From the NCBI GenBank assembly GCA_040779345.1, contig JBFONU010000014.1, forward strand, positions 1 to 64,000: a DNA stretch of 64,000 bases, written 5' to 3'. The number at the start of each line of letters is the position of its first letter. The stretch's first letter is position 1. The DNA comes from Thalassotalea_H sp040779345. GTDB lineage: Bacteria > Pseudomonadota > Gammaproteobacteria > Enterobacterales > Alteromonadaceae. Made by a program: the position numbers and the translations under genes. The notes beneath the pieces are model-generated. The model did no database searches, was not told the origin of the DNA, and saw only the letters and a program-made list of their open reading frames with translations. This document shows, in pieces, positions 54,107-63,358 of the stretch.

Positions 54107-55465
54107 ATGATAAAATTGATATTAGTTGGTATGCTTTGTTTGGTTAGCTTTTCAGGGATGACGGAGCCGACTAAAGAACAAACAGTTGAATATATAAGTA
54201 ATATATTATGTACTGGCGATAAAACAATGGGATCTATAATACATTTCAGTAATGGTCGCACCGAATCTAATGATTTTGACATTGTGCATAAAGGTAAATG
54301 TATTGGTTTTGTATCCCATTTAAGAATTCAACCATGGGGGGATGGCACTAGTTGGTGGTATAAATATTTTGATTATGATAGTTCATTCTCAAATAACTTC
54401 CCGAGAAATATGGATGGTTTTCATGCTAATTTTAGAGCATATGATTTCAATCAAGTAAAGTCCTTTAAACTTGTAAACATACAAGATTATAATGTAGAGA
54501 AAGGTGAAGGAAGAATTCCTGAGGTGATTCCTCAAGTTACTAAGTTAACATTAAAATGTAAAAACTCCTGTAAAATGGACTACTATTCTCATAATCCTTT
54601 TGATGGAAATGAATCTAAAAGAAATATTGCATTGCAGAAACTTAAACAAATTTTTGATAAGAATATTTTGAATCTATCTCCAGTAAAATTTAATATAAAA
54701 CATTATAGTGATACTTTTGAAGATGCTCAGTCTATTCAAACCTATAAAAAAATAGAGTTCTTATTACCTCAATTACAGCGATCTGAATATAAAAAACTTG
54801 AAAATGGATTGAACCAATTGATTAAACTCAATGGGGGTATTACCGATGATATGTTTGGTAATGTAGATTCATCATCTCAAAAAGCAGAATCAACGACAAA
54901 ATTAACAAACAATGCCATCAAGAATTACTATGATTATTGGGTAAACACTACTGAACCTAGTGTTGCCACGCACCCTTACTTTAAGCAAACTCAGCAACAA
55001 CTTAAAAAGCTTTCTTTTCAAGAAGTATCAGATCGTGCTGAACGTTTATGTAGACGCTTAGATAATATGGTTTTTAATCAAAGAAATTCTTCAGGTGAGC
55101 GCGAATGGAAATTGAGTTCAGGTGGGCAAGCTTCAATAAGTAAACATAAAGCATTCAATGGAATGATCGAGAATATGTTCTTTGGAAGTTATAACAATAA
55201 CAATGACTCTGCTAAAGGAGAGGATACTCATTATTCTGGTATGATGATTATGCACTGGAGTCCTAAATATCAAATGTTTAAGGTATTCATGGGGGGATTT
55301 TTTGGCCCTTGGATTTTGGAAAATGGCAATTATGTAGATGGCGATGATGCTTACTATCCTGGTGTTACAAATCAAACTACATGGGAAGGCACTCTAGAAA
55401 TGCACCGAACATCTCGTAGATGCTCATTAATGGATAGTAATTATTCAACTAAATATGTTTCTTAG
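54107..55465 (+). CDS. Unrecognised exported protein
   Basis: The 452-residue precursor has an N-terminal hydrophobic signal (about 1-19), several cysteines (35, 65, about 150-154, about 320 and 444), a Trp-rich segment near 82-90 and a Gly/Trp-rich C-terminal part (HYSGMMIMHWSPKYQMF). I do not recognise a family. GGAGG lies 11 bases before the ATG. It is more AT-rich than the genes before 47 kb and precedes a membrane protein gene by 55 bases, suggesting a transferred pair. Confidence 0.7.
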   Translation: MIKLILVGMLCLVSFSGMTEPTKEQTVEYISNILCTGDKTMGSIIHFSNGRTESNDFDIVHKGKCIGFVSHLRIQPWGDGTSWWYKYFDYDSSFSNNFPRNMDGFHANFRAYDFNQVKSFKLVNIQDYNVEKGEGRIPEVIPQVTKLTLKCKNSCKMDYYSHNPFDGNESKRNIALQKLKQIFDKNILNLSPVKFNIKHYSDTFEDAQSIQTYKKIEFLLPQLQRSEYKKLENGLNQLIKLNGGITDDMFGNVDSSSQKAESTTKLTNNAIKNYYDYWVNTTEPSVATHPYFKQTQQQLKKLSFQEVSDRAERLCRRLDNMVFNQRNSSGEREWKLSSGGQASISKHKAFNGMIENMFFGSYNNNNDSAKGEDTHYSGMMIMHWSPKYQMFKVFMGGFFGPWILENGNYVDGDDAYYPGVTNQTTWEGTLEMHRTSRRCSLMDSNYSTKYVS

Positions 55466-55520
55466 TATTGAAAAAACAGTGAAATAAAACGGTTTTATAA
55501 CAATAATTATAGGACTAATA

Positions 55521-56234
55521 ATGGATTTCTTCGATTATCTTACATTGACTGCGTTTATCTTTACTGTATTAGCTTTAAGCAGTACAACCGTTCAACGTAT
55601 AAATAAGGCAATACACAAATTTAATGAGTCATTGATGGGGAGTGGTTCAACTTTGTCACCGTTAGCTAAAAATACATTTGGCGACATAAAGCAGGTGTTC
55701 GTTGATGCTAATCAATTACCTGGTACTCTGATTGAAGAAAAGAAACTCTTCATATCAAGAAGAGCTGAGTGGCTATCGGGTAAGGAAATTGATAATGTAA
55801 AATTATCTGATATATCCCAAATTATGTATTCAAAAAAAGCTGCTGTTATTGAAAGATTAATTATATCCGCCTATGTTGCTACTCGATGTATATTCCTGAA
55901 AGTCTACTTGTTTTTTGCATTTTTGTTTTTTTTGACAATAATTCTTTTGATTATTAAAGAAGTATTTGGAGTTGGAAGGGGTCTACTTGATTTAGTTGGT
56001 CAAGGTGGAGCTTTCTTCTTTATCTTTAGTCTCTTTATTTCAATTAGTATTATTGTTTTTGCTTTAATTTTATATGTACTTTCAATAACTCTATTATTTA
56101 TTGAAAGAGTCCTTTCTGTAATTTGTTATAAAGAAGGTTGGCCAGTAGCCATAATTGGAATTTTATTAGCTTTACCTGGGATTTATGATTTAGGCGTGAA
56201 AATAATTCCTAAGATATTATCTAATTTCACTTAA
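55521..56234 (+). CDS. Unrecognised polytopic membrane protein
   Basis: The 237-residue protein has hydrophobic helices at about 5-25, 130-152, 163-200 (possibly two) and 210-230, and a polar region of about 95 residues between the first and second. I do not recognise it. An AGGA lies before the ATG. It is likely co-transcribed with the exported protein gene and precedes the recombinase operon, which points the other way. Confidence 0.65.
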   Translation: MDFFDYLTLTAFIFTVLALSSTTVQRINKAIHKFNESLMGSGSTLSPLAKNTFGDIKQVFVDANQLPGTLIEEKKLFISRRAEWLSGKEIDNVKLSDISQIMYSKKAAVIERLIISAYVATRCIFLKVYLFFAFLFFLTIILLIIKEVFGVGRGLLDLVGQGGAFFFIFSLFISISIIVFALILYVLSITLLFIERVLSVICYKEGWPVAIIGILLALPGIYDLGVKIIPKILSNFT

Positions 56235-56347
56235 ATGCCTTTAATCCAGTAGAGTAGAGATACTGTTCTTGCACTTTTATAGTAATCAAAGATCTAATAT
56301 ACAGATAATCTATACACTAAAAAAGAGTAGCAATGATTACCTTTATG

Positions 56348-56375
56348 AATAAAGCATATTAACATATGCTTTATT
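56348..56375 (-). terminator. Terminator hairpin overlapping the RecD2-like stop codon
   Basis: AATAAAGCATAT and ATATGCTTTATT are perfect 12-bp arms with a 4-base loop. The last codon of the helicase gene lies inside the hairpin. It is AT-rich with no added T tract, so efficiency is unsure. Confidence 0.6.
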
Positions 56376-58578
56376 GTTCAAAGTAGTACTGCATTAGTGT
56401 TAGGCGCTCTGAAGTCTTCGATATCAACAGCTTTTGATAAAAAACGTTTTTACTCCCAACAAAAATCACTTGCTCTGTAGCTCTTGTAATAGCTGTATAT
56501 AGTAGGTTCCTGTCTAGCATATGGCAGTCCTTGACAATAACGATAACTCGTTTGTATTGGCTGCCTTGGCTCTTGTGAACAGTCATTGCGCTTGCACGTT
56601 CCAAATAAGGCATTTCACTGATATGAAAGTTAACGAAATTTCCATTAAAGTCCACTGTTATTATGTGTTTATTACGCTCAAAGCCAGTGACTTTACCTAC
56701 GCTTCCATTACGGATACCACGTTGATAATCATTACGTTTACTCATTAGCAACTCACCCATACATACAGGGCAGTTATTGATGTTTGCACCAAGATGATTA
56801 AATTCATCATCTTGGAATAAAAGTTTATCTTTAGTTGTATCGAAAAATTTTAAATGATGTGCATTATTGATTTCTAAAACACCAGAGCTGGTTGTTCGCA
56901 TTGGTGATAAAATAACGATGTCTTCTGAGTTGCCATTGCCTCCAAGTTTTTCGTAGATAGAGATTACAATTTCTTGAATATTGGACTCCTCAGCTTCAAT
57001 AAAACTAACTCCATTCCCAGCCCCGTTGAATTCGGTGAATTGCATTTCGCATCGATCATCAGGGAAGTTGCGAATTTTATTGGCGATCATCGGAATGCCA
57101 CTGGCTTCAGAAAAGCGCTTCGGAACGGATAAGTGTGTTTTTGGTAAGTCCATTTTTACCATGTTATGCAGGGTTAACCCCACACCCACAGGTGGAAGTT
57201 GCTCATAATCTCCTGCAAAGATTATACGGCCTGTTTTAGGAATTTTTTTTAAGATGCGGTTTAATGATAAGGTATCAACCATGCTTGATTCATCAATAAC
57301 AATGACGCTGTGTTCTTCAATTTTGGTGCTATCAACGTGAAACAGAAAACCTGCAATTGTCATTGCTTCCCTTTTTGTTGTCTCGGTAATGCGTTGAGCT
57401 GCCTTACCTGCTAAAGCCATCAGTATTATTTGAGAGGCAATCCTTGACTGTTCCAATACAAAACAAATAGCCTCAATTACTGTGGTTTTGCCGCAACCTG
57501 CTCCCCCGGTTAATAACATAATAGGGGAGTTGCAGGCCATGAGAACTGCATTGCGCTGCTCGACAGTTAGATCAAAACCAACACTTTGTTCGTATTGAGT
57601 TATAAAGTAATCGAATTGCATTTGTGGAATTTTAGGCAATTGTTTGCTTTTTAATTTTAAAATATTTTCCGCAATGGTTGATTCAATAATATGCATACTG
57701 CCGACTTGTACCAAGTCACCAACTTTAATTGCAGTGCCATTGCTATAAGCGTGCGTTAACGCTTTTTCAGCAAGTTGTTTGGTGCCTAACTGCTTCTTTA
57801 GTTTAGTTTTTAACTGTATTTCTTTAAGGCACGTATTTCCATTACTAAAACCATCAAACAATGCGCCTTTTACGTAAGCTTCAAGGCGCTCAGGTGCATC
57901 ATGTTTGAAAGAAAATCGATTAATGGCAAAAGCATCGATGAGTTTTAAATCCGCTTCAAAAGGTATTAAAAAATAGGGGTTGGTTGAGATCTTATCAAAA
58001 GTATCAATATCCCAAATATTTAATGCTCTTTCTGAAATATGAACGGGCACACCACATTCATCTAATAGTTGAACTGCGCCTAATGCTTCATAATCTCTTA
58101 GCTCAGTGATAATACGACCTGCAATATTTTTAGTGCAATGCTGTGCTAGTGTTTCAATATCGTTATTTCGTGCAATGTCATAAAGTTCATCACCAAGTTT
58201 TGCGATGAATTTTGCCTTATCTTCACCGACTCCAGTGACCCCTTTTAACAACGTGATCAAATTTTCATGTGCCGCTCGTTTAAAGGACAAATTGGTTGCA
58301 TTAATCTGCCATTCAACTTTACTTTCACCATTGTTCCATTTGACGATATGTTCAGTAACATCTCCTTCAACCTGCCATGTATGACCAACCCTGTATAACT
58401 TAGATAGACGGGCAATTTGATGATCTGCTTTTACAACAAAGCGTAAGTTCTTAGGGCATGTTGTTCGACAGGTGAAAATAATGCCGCCAAAGGCTATTCC
58501 GACTTTACGGATAGTCTTAATAACTACTTCCCCAGAAAATGTAGTCGGCATTTTCATGGGTGACTTAGCCGCTACCAT
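56371..58578 (-). CDS. RecD2-like DNA helicase
   Basis: The 735-residue helicase has a helix-hairpin-helix region (about 112-130), Walker A GGAGCGKT (358-365), Walker B DESSMVD (429-435), AGDYEQLPPVG, TVHKSQGSQ and YTAITRATEQV, the superfamily 1B set of RecD/RecD2/TraA helicases. A CPVC pair lies in the C-terminal half. The start overlaps the stop of the preceding gene (ATGGTAG). As the last gene of the recombinase operon it may help process or replicate the element; this is inference. Confidence 0.9.
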   Translation of the reverse strand: MVAAKSPMKMPTTFSGEVVIKTIRKVGIAFGGIIFTCRTTCPKNLRFVVKADHQIARLSKLYRVGHTWQVEGDVTEHIVKWNNGESKVEWQINATNLSFKRAAHENLITLLKGVTGVGEDKAKFIAKLGDELYDIARNNDIETLAQHCTKNIAGRIITELRDYEALGAVQLLDECGVPVHISERALNIWDIDTFDKISTNPYFLIPFEADLKLIDAFAINRFSFKHDAPERLEAYVKGALFDGFSNGNTCLKEIQLKTKLKKQLGTKQLAEKALTHAYSNGTAIKVGDLVQVGSMHIIESTIAENILKLKSKQLPKIPQMQFDYFITQYEQSVGFDLTVEQRNAVLMACNSPIMLLTGGAGCGKTTVIEAICFVLEQSRIASQIILMALAGKAAQRITETTKREAMTIAGFLFHVDSTKIEEHSVIVIDESSMVDTLSLNRILKKIPKTGRIIFAGDYEQLPPVGVGLTLHNMVKMDLPKTHLSVPKRFSEASGIPMIANKIRNFPDDRCEMQFTEFNGAGNGVSFIEAEESNIQEIVISIYEKLGGNGNSEDIVILSPMRTTSSGVLEINNAHHLKFFDTTKDKLLFQDDEFNHLGANINNCPVCMGELLMSKRNDYQRGIRNGSVGKVTGFERNKHIITVDFNGNFVNFHISEMPYLERASAMTVHKSQGSQYKRVIVIVKDCHMLDRNLLYTAITRATEQVIFVGSKNVFYQKLLISKTSERLTLMQYYFEQ

Positions 58579-59018
58579 CGGCCTGTTTGTTCCATGTAAG
58601 CTTCAATTTTTTTTAGTAGCTGTAATTTATCTTCGAGCGTTGCATTTTTTTTGCGTTCTTGAAACAATTCTTCTTCAAGGGCAGCATTGGTTTCTGCAAT
58701 TTTATTAGCACGTTTTAATTTAGATGCATCAATTTTCGCAATTGTTTTGGAGGTGGCTTTATTCTCTGATGAACGGGTATCTTCTTCTAAAATTCCTTGT
58801 GCAATTAACTCATTAACTTTGTCATTGTATACTTTTGTGATTGCCTTCCCGCCAGTTAAAGTTTTACGACTTGCCAGACCAGAATCTTCTGCAACAGTAA
58901 CTTTATTAAGAGTATATCCAGGCGAAAGAATGTAATCTTCCCAATCACCTTCCTCATCACGTTTTTTAAAGAATGCTTTTAGCTTGGCAATGTTGGCTAA
59001 TCCAATGGCTTGACTCAT
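58572..59018 (-). CDS. Small accessory protein with C-terminal coiled coil
   Basis: A protein of about 148 residues: an N-terminal region with an HTH-like KVTVAEDSGLASRKTL, then a charged coiled coil (about 85-145). The ATG at 59018 is chosen because GAGGA lies 7 bases upstream; an in-frame start at 59039 overlaps the previous gene. I do not recognise it by name. It may bind DNA beside the recombinases. Confidence 0.75.
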   Translation of the reverse strand: MSQAIGLANIAKLKAFFKKRDEEGDWEDYILSPGYTLNKVTVAEDSGLASRKTLTGGKAITKVYNDKVNELIAQGILEEDTRSSENKATSKTIAKIDASKLKRANKIAETNAALEEELFQERKKNATLEDKLQLLKKIEAYMEQTGRW

Positions 59019-59022
59019 ATAA

Positions 59023-59430
59023 CTATCCTCTAGGCTCAACTAGTTTTTGAAGATCAACGCCCATTGCCCTTGCGTTTTCAATCATATTTTCAATGAAAGC
59101 AAGTTGTGTTGAGTTTGTCTCTTTGCTTATTTCAATCTCGACTTTTAACTTTTCTTTATCTTTTTCTAGCTTTTTAATTGTTTTAATTAATTTCGCTTTA
59201 CTTGCACTAACCAAAACAGGGTCATCTGTAATACCACTTCTTCCTTGTTTCCTGGCTAGATATTCTGGGTAAATTACAGGATTATTTGTCAATGATGGTT
59301 GTGTAATTTTTAAATCAAAGTCATTTTCAATTGCAGCTATTAATTCATTCCAGCCAAATTTTCCTTCCCATGTTCTTATTAGTATACGGATCTTATTTTC
59401 CATTTTACTTGTTAGTTTTACATAGCTCAT
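59023..59430 (-). CDS. Small accessory protein, TnpC-like coiled coil
   Basis: The 135-residue protein has an HTH-like N-terminal half (WNELIAAIENDFDLKI, YLARKQGRSG) and a coiled coil (about 75-118). Small coiled-coil proteins of this size follow the recombinases of Tn554-like elements as TnpC. Its start overlaps the recombinase stop (ATATGA). The family match is from layout rather than sequence. Confidence 0.75.
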   Translation of the reverse strand: MSYVKLTSKMENKIRILIRTWEGKFGWNELIAAIENDFDLKITQPSLTNNPVIYPEYLARKQGRSGITDDPVLVSASKAKLIKTIKKLEKDKEKLKVEIEISKETNSTQLAFIENMIENARAMGVDLQKLVEPRG

Positions 59431-61694
59431 ATGCTCACTCCAAGCTTCGTTAATAGGTTATCGACCCCTTGCATAGATGAAGAGTTGTTATCTTTCTTTA
59501 AGTCCATTAAAAGCGCTTCTAGGGCTTTTTGTGAATTAGGTAAGCTAATTTTATGGTCTATTCGTTTACGTTTTTGGATGTCGATAAGTTGAAATGCTGA
59601 TTCATCACCTGCATAACGTATCAAAGAGCCTTCTTTGATTTCATGACTTTTCATAAGCTTAATTAACTCTTCTAGTACAAATACATTTGTATGATGTGTT
59701 TTAAACCATGATTGGCGAATCGGGTTGGTTTTAATATTTGGGCTGTTTTTGACTTCCTCCAATCTGTATTGCTGTATAGCTAAATCCTGCTCCAGTAATT
59801 CAATTGCTTCAACATCTCTATTCAAATGACAACTGCTGCGACAGCCAACACATTGCGTAAGAAAGTCATTTAAATGTGTGCAAGGAGTTTGGTGTAATTG
59901 TTGAGTACAGATGCCTGTAGACATTGCATGAGCAACTTTTCCTGTGGCAATTTCATACTCTTCTTGAGTGATAGTTTTGACATTTCTCTCAAAATCAGGG
60001 GTATTGATATGGGCTATTTGAGCTACTTTGGCACTGTCTGAGGTATGATCATAATCAGCATTACTTTCTACATTAACCCGACCTGAAAGCATAGCAATCA
60101 CAATTTCTGGTAATTCACTGTCCTGGTATTTAGTATTTAAATAGTGACGAAATTGATGTGGAGTGATCTGAAATGAGCCATTAAAGCCATTACGTTGAAA
60201 GATGCCATTTTTACCTAATGATAATTTGATTATTGAAGATAAATCTATACTGTCAATAGCAAAGAAGCTTGAGCCAGCGCTTCCTTGAAACATCGTTCTA
60301 CTACCTCCTCCAAGCTGTAATTGTGCGCCAGTAAAAAGGCACAAAGCATGCTCTAACTTGACTTTACTGTTACTATCACCAATATAGCGATAAGGAAATG
60401 CTGGTAATTCTTTTTTGATTAATGATAACCAGAGAAACTCAATTTCAATTAGGCTGATTTTTTGTTGATCTTGCTTAAATGGTAAGTACTTTCTATTCAC
60501 TAAAGTATTTGTACCAAGTAATATATTGGCAATAGGAGCACGCCAATATATTTTTCTATGCACATCAGCAGTATATGGAAAACCATCTAATTCTAGAGAT
60601 TCTATTTTTGCGTTATCATAAAAACCTAACAATCCACCTAATTGAAATAGATTTACTGGCTTATTAAGTGAAAGCCCATGTAAACTTTTGGGCTTAAAAT
60701 TAAATAGAATGTTTTTTAATTCTGCATTTGGGTTGGTATAGTACCGGGATAATATTCGTGCTGGTTCGCATACAATATCTAAGTAATTCAATGCTCGTTC
60801 AACAAATGGTGCCATACTAGCTAAAATGTGATTACGATTATCTTTATAACCTTTACTGCCTTGCCAATCTAACCAGTGGATAGTGTTTTCTTTGATGACT
60901 TTATCATCATTATTCTCTTTTTTTGGTTTATTGTTTTCTTTACTGGGTAATTTTACTTGTTTGCTCTTTAATTGTTGATTATTAAGTATTAGTTGCTCAG
61001 CAATCATGCGGTTAGGTGATGATAATGCTATAGCTGACATACAGCTTACGAAACGATCTCTCACATTATCAAAAATATCTATTTCATCATTATTATGAGG
61101 AACTATAGTGTGGAAAATACTTGCTGTGGCTAGAATTATTTGTTCACTAGGCATTTTTTCCTTTTTACGCAACAATGTGCGCTCTAGTGAAATATCTCTA
61201 TCATTAATATGATTAAAGCGTACAGTTTTAGGCAAAAAACCTTGTTCATGACAATAATTAATAAATGATCGTATTAGTGGTGTTTTATGTGCAGCAACAT
61301 TACCCATCCATGTATCTAATTTAACTTGAGTTAACTTCCATATCTCTCCTTTTAACCAGAAGATAATTTCTCTAGCTGCTAATTGTTTTCTTAAAGTATC
61401 TTTTTTAAATCCTTGTTGAATAATTAAATCTAGGGTGTAGGTTTTTGCCAGTTCACTAGCAAGCCCTGATAAAACCTGTTTTCCACTATAGAGTTTAGAA
61501 GTATGAGGTTGGGTTACTTCATTAGGGTTTAAAAAAAATAAATTATAGAATTTATGGGTATCTGGATTTTGTCCAATCCAAAGGTAGTCATCCCAAGAAC
61601 AAGGGTCGCCATACTTATTTTTGAATGAGGTCAACTGAATTTCTTTCTGTTTTTCAATGTAAAGTTGTAAAGTTTTTTGATACTTATTTATCAT
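59427..61694 (-). CDS. Large tyrosine recombinase with Zn-type tail
   Basis: The 755-residue protein has a probable box I Arg229 (SSPNRMIAEQL), box II H513-Q-F-R516-H517 and candidate nucleophile Tyr548 (NADYDH). A Cys/His cluster follows (CTQQLHQTPCTH, CVGCRSSC, about 588-620). It should cleave and rejoin DNA with its two partners. A GGAGAAG ribosome site and TAATG overlap couple it to the upstream recombinase. Confidence 0.85.
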   Translation of the reverse strand: MINKYQKTLQLYIEKQKEIQLTSFKNKYGDPCSWDDYLWIGQNPDTHKFYNLFFLNPNEVTQPHTSKLYSGKQVLSGLASELAKTYTLDLIIQQGFKKDTLRKQLAAREIIFWLKGEIWKLTQVKLDTWMGNVAAHKTPLIRSFINYCHEQGFLPKTVRFNHINDRDISLERTLLRKKEKMPSEQIILATASIFHTIVPHNNDEIDIFDNVRDRFVSCMSAIALSSPNRMIAEQLILNNQQLKSKQVKLPSKENNKPKKENNDDKVIKENTIHWLDWQGSKGYKDNRNHILASMAPFVERALNYLDIVCEPARILSRYYTNPNAELKNILFNFKPKSLHGLSLNKPVNLFQLGGLLGFYDNAKIESLELDGFPYTADVHRKIYWRAPIANILLGTNTLVNRKYLPFKQDQQKISLIEIEFLWLSLIKKELPAFPYRYIGDSNSKVKLEHALCLFTGAQLQLGGGSRTMFQGSAGSSFFAIDSIDLSSIIKLSLGKNGIFQRNGFNGSFQITPHQFRHYLNTKYQDSELPEIVIAMLSGRVNVESNADYDHTSDSAKVAQIAHINTPDFERNVKTITQEEYEIATGKVAHAMSTGICTQQLHQTPCTHLNDFLTQCVGCRSSCHLNRDVEAIELLEQDLAIQQYRLEEVKNSPNIKTNPIRQSWFKTHHTNVFVLEELIKLMKSHEIKEGSLIRYAGDESAFQLIDIQKRKRIDHKISLPNSQKALEALLMDLKKDNNSSSMQGVDNLLTKLGVSI

Positions 61695-63358
61695 TATTCT
61701 TCTCCAATTTTACGTTGCATCACTTGGTCGCAAGCAGCTATAGTTGCTTCAATGTAACGAATTTGTTTTTTCAGTTCTAATAAAGCATGAGGTGCGTCCC
61801 CGGAATTAATTCGATAATCATATTTTTGCTGAGCTTTGTCTCTTTGACTTCGATGATCACCGCTGACCAATGCTGAAAAACTATTGCAACCATAACAGCC
61901 AAGGGGCTTACTACGTTGACAACCTGTACATTGATTTACATTTTTGGATTTTCCGAAAGTGTCGCCCAAATCATCTTCAATAGCGATTTCGCCACTTTTC
62001 ATTAACTCACTAACACTAGTTGAAAATGCATTTACTAAAAAATCATTAGCTATGAACTTTTCATTTATTTGAACACGAGCTTCATCGCTTAAGTCAATAT
62101 AAATTTTAGCCGAAGAAGGAGTGTTCCCTAATAATTTTGCAATTATCAGTAAGCCAAGATTATCTCTGGCAGCATTTGTTGCTATGGTGTGACGTAAACG
62201 GTTATTTCCGATATTAAATTTATCTTGGGGTAGACGTTCACTAGTAATTTTTAGAGATTCGAATAGATCCCTTACGGAACTTCCTACAGAAAATGAATCT
62301 GAATGAAAGCCAGAAGCATCACTATTAAAGGAACTGCATAATTGATTTTTATCTTTAAATTTAGTTTTAAATAATGCATCAACAAATAAGAATGGTAAAT
62401 TTTGGAATATATCGTACAACTCATCATCATTTAATTTAATTCCTTGATTGATTAGAGCTTGATTAAATAACTTTAAATAACCTGTACGGTAAAAAATGAT
62501 TTCTTTAGATATTGCATTATTTAATGTTAAAGGCTCACTTTCAGGGTATTGCCTAAACGTTCCTTTACTCTTTGCTTTAAACATACGAATTTTTAATTCA
62601 TCATCATCTGAAAAGAATATGTTGTCACTATCGAATATTGATGCATCAGGACTTATATCACGCCATTTTAACTGAATTAGATTCGATGGTCTGCGAAGAA
62701 GAACTTGCACCATTCGAGAAGCAATAAAGTTGCGAAAACTAGATAGTAATCCTAGTCCTTTGTTCTCTTTTGTATGAGTAACTTCAAAACCACGCTCAAT
62801 GAGTTTTTTACTTTTCATGTTCATCGCAACATTCAAAGCATGGTTTTCTAAGTCGCTTAAAGAACCTTTTTCTGGATCGGTAATTTTTACTGAGACTGTT
62901 TCGTTATTTAGGTTTGATTTCCACTGATAAAGATCATTAAAAATTTCGGTGTCATGTTTGTAAAGCCACAAAATTAAAGAACTAAATCTAGATTTTTTAA
63001 TTTTATCAAGAGTTACCCAAAGTAATTTAAAGTCTACAACAGAAAGTGAATTCAATTGATTAGTAGATATAACACCGATGACATTGCTGATTGTACTTTT
63101 CGATCTCAATGCAGACATATTAGCTAGTGTCAGCCGAAGGTGAATTTGATCTTCTAATGAAAACTTTGAATTATGAAGCCATGATAAATCAACTGACTGG
63201 CCTTTATTACCGAGGCCGCTTAACACCCATTGTTCATCAAAAGCATTAAAGGGAAAACCTTCTTTTGAAATAAATTCAGCCTCCTTATTGTATTGCTGCT
63301 TCAATAGTGCCATGTTTGCTTTTGGGTCTGAGTTGTCCTTTTGATTATTTACCATCAT
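61694..63358 (-). CDS. Second tyrosine recombinase, atypical active site
   Basis: The 554-residue protein has box I Arg (RRPSNLIQLKW, about 222-232), box II N386-R-L-R389-H390 in which the usual first His is Asn, and candidate Tyr420 (AKIYIDLS). A C-terminal cluster CTGCQRSKPLGCYGC follows. The start codon ATGATG is preceded by GCAGGAG inside the upstream gene. It may be catalytically weak or structural within the trio. Confidence 0.83.
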   Translation of the reverse strand: MMVNNQKDNSDPKANMALLKQQYNKEAEFISKEGFPFNAFDEQWVLSGLGNKGQSVDLSWLHNSKFSLEDQIHLRLTLANMSALRSKSTISNVIGVISTNQLNSLSVVDFKLLWVTLDKIKKSRFSSLILWLYKHDTEIFNDLYQWKSNLNNETVSVKITDPEKGSLSDLENHALNVAMNMKSKKLIERGFEVTHTKENKGLGLLSSFRNFIASRMVQVLLRRPSNLIQLKWRDISPDASIFDSDNIFFSDDDELKIRMFKAKSKGTFRQYPESEPLTLNNAISKEIIFYRTGYLKLFNQALINQGIKLNDDELYDIFQNLPFLFVDALFKTKFKDKNQLCSSFNSDASGFHSDSFSVGSSVRDLFESLKITSERLPQDKFNIGNNRLRHTIATNAARDNLGLLIIAKLLGNTPSSAKIYIDLSDEARVQINEKFIANDFLVNAFSTSVSELMKSGEIAIEDDLGDTFGKSKNVNQCTGCQRSKPLGCYGCNSFSALVSGDHRSQRDKAQQKYDYRINSGDAPHALLELKKQIRYIEATIAACDQVMQRKIGEE

